From assembly GCA_022509065.1 (NCBI GenBank), contig JAFLTY010000005.1:25386-89385 (forward strand): DNA of 64,000 bases. The letters are read 5' to 3'. This stretch comes from Muribaculaceae bacterium. GTDB lineage: Bacteria; Bacteroidota; Bacteroidia; Bacteroidales; Muribaculaceae. Numbering within the stretch: the first letter of the stretch is position 1; every line of letters begins with the position of its first letter. The notes beneath the pieces are model-generated. The model saw nothing but the letters and a program-made list of their open reading frames with translations, made no database searches and had not been told where the DNA came from. Shown here in pieces: positions 63,950 to 64,000 of the stretch. The translations under genes and the position numbers were made by a program.

Positions 63950-64000
63950 CGGGGTGTAGCTCAGTTGGTTAGAGTACGCGTCTGGGGGGCGTGAGGTCGC
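63950..64000 (+). tRNA. tRNA-Pro (anticodon GGG), truncated by the window end
   Basis: A 5' part of a tRNA: acceptor strand CGGGGTG, then TA, D arm (GCTC/GAGT with an AGTTGGTTA loop), and a 5-bp anticodon stem (CGCGT/GCGTG) whose loop reads CTGGGGG, putting GGG at positions 34-36. The T arm and 3' acceptor half lie beyond base 64000. Confidence 0.85.

Noticed and set aside
1..64000. CRISPR arrays, insertion sequences, prophage genes or integrases
   Set aside because: No regularly spaced repeats, transposase, recombinase or phage structural frame was seen; the AT-rich insert at 40464-43848 has no visible mobile gene or flanking repeat.

Overview
The window is chromosomal DNA of a member of the order Bacteroidales. 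The evidence is a SusC/SusD pair, lipoproteins ending MKK...SC, a Na+-pumping methylmalonyl-CoA decarboxylase operon for propionate, a Bacteroides-type serine palmitoyltransferase, and at least thirteen promoters of the Bacteroidetes sigma type (TTTG, 19-21 bases, TAnnTTTG) with little Shine-Dalgarno use. The short C-terminal sorting-like tails on secreted proteins fit a Muribaculaceae-like gut bacterium, but the family is an inference.

Layout. 1-6347 (+): end of an S41 protease, a folate enzyme, then a recJ-recQ-HIRAN-DUF2007 run. 6360-7806 (-): a metallo-hydrolase and a flavoprotein. 8112-9767 (+): an acetyltransferase, a 55-aa protein and a secreted protein. 9934-12764 (+): TrkA/TrkH potassium uptake. 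12819-18662 (+): a Crp-like regulator followed by four envelope genes (lipoprotein, TonB-receptor-like barrel, lipoprotein, DUF3943). 18750-21094 (-): ribD, an epimerase and a small membrane protein, divergent from plsC and metK (21188-23411, +). 23491-27739 (-): nucleotidyltransferase, pdxA, rlmN and serine palmitoyltransferase. 27943-35160 (-): a giant secreted amidase, a WD40-like protein, a TPR protein and kdsA. 35452-40377 (+): DUF5106 protein, mnmA, bifunctional nuclease, nucleoside transporter and rsmE.

40464-43848 is an AT-rich accessory insert: an orphan gene, a long leader with an unusual hairpin, then a compact trio of a TerB-like protein, a coiled-coil membrane protein and a von Willebrand-like lipoprotein. 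This trio is the best candidate for an undescribed system. 44035-49202 (-) is the methylmalonyl-CoA epimerase/decarboxylase operon. 49642-57665 (-) holds a secreted subtilase and a SusC/SusD/Calx-beta lipoprotein operon. 58289-59788 (-) is an acetyl-CoA:succinate-type CoA-transferase, divergent from miaB, then pnp and a truncated tRNA-Pro at the right edge.

The succinate-to-propionate route is well represented: CoA transfer (58289-59788), epimerisation (48750-49202) and Na+-coupled decarboxylation (44346-48634). The noncoding DNA is also informative: overlapping divergent promoters at ribD/plsC and miaB/CoA-transferase, structured leaders before recJ and metK, and a stem-loop repeat that overlaps the stop codon of two unrelated genes.
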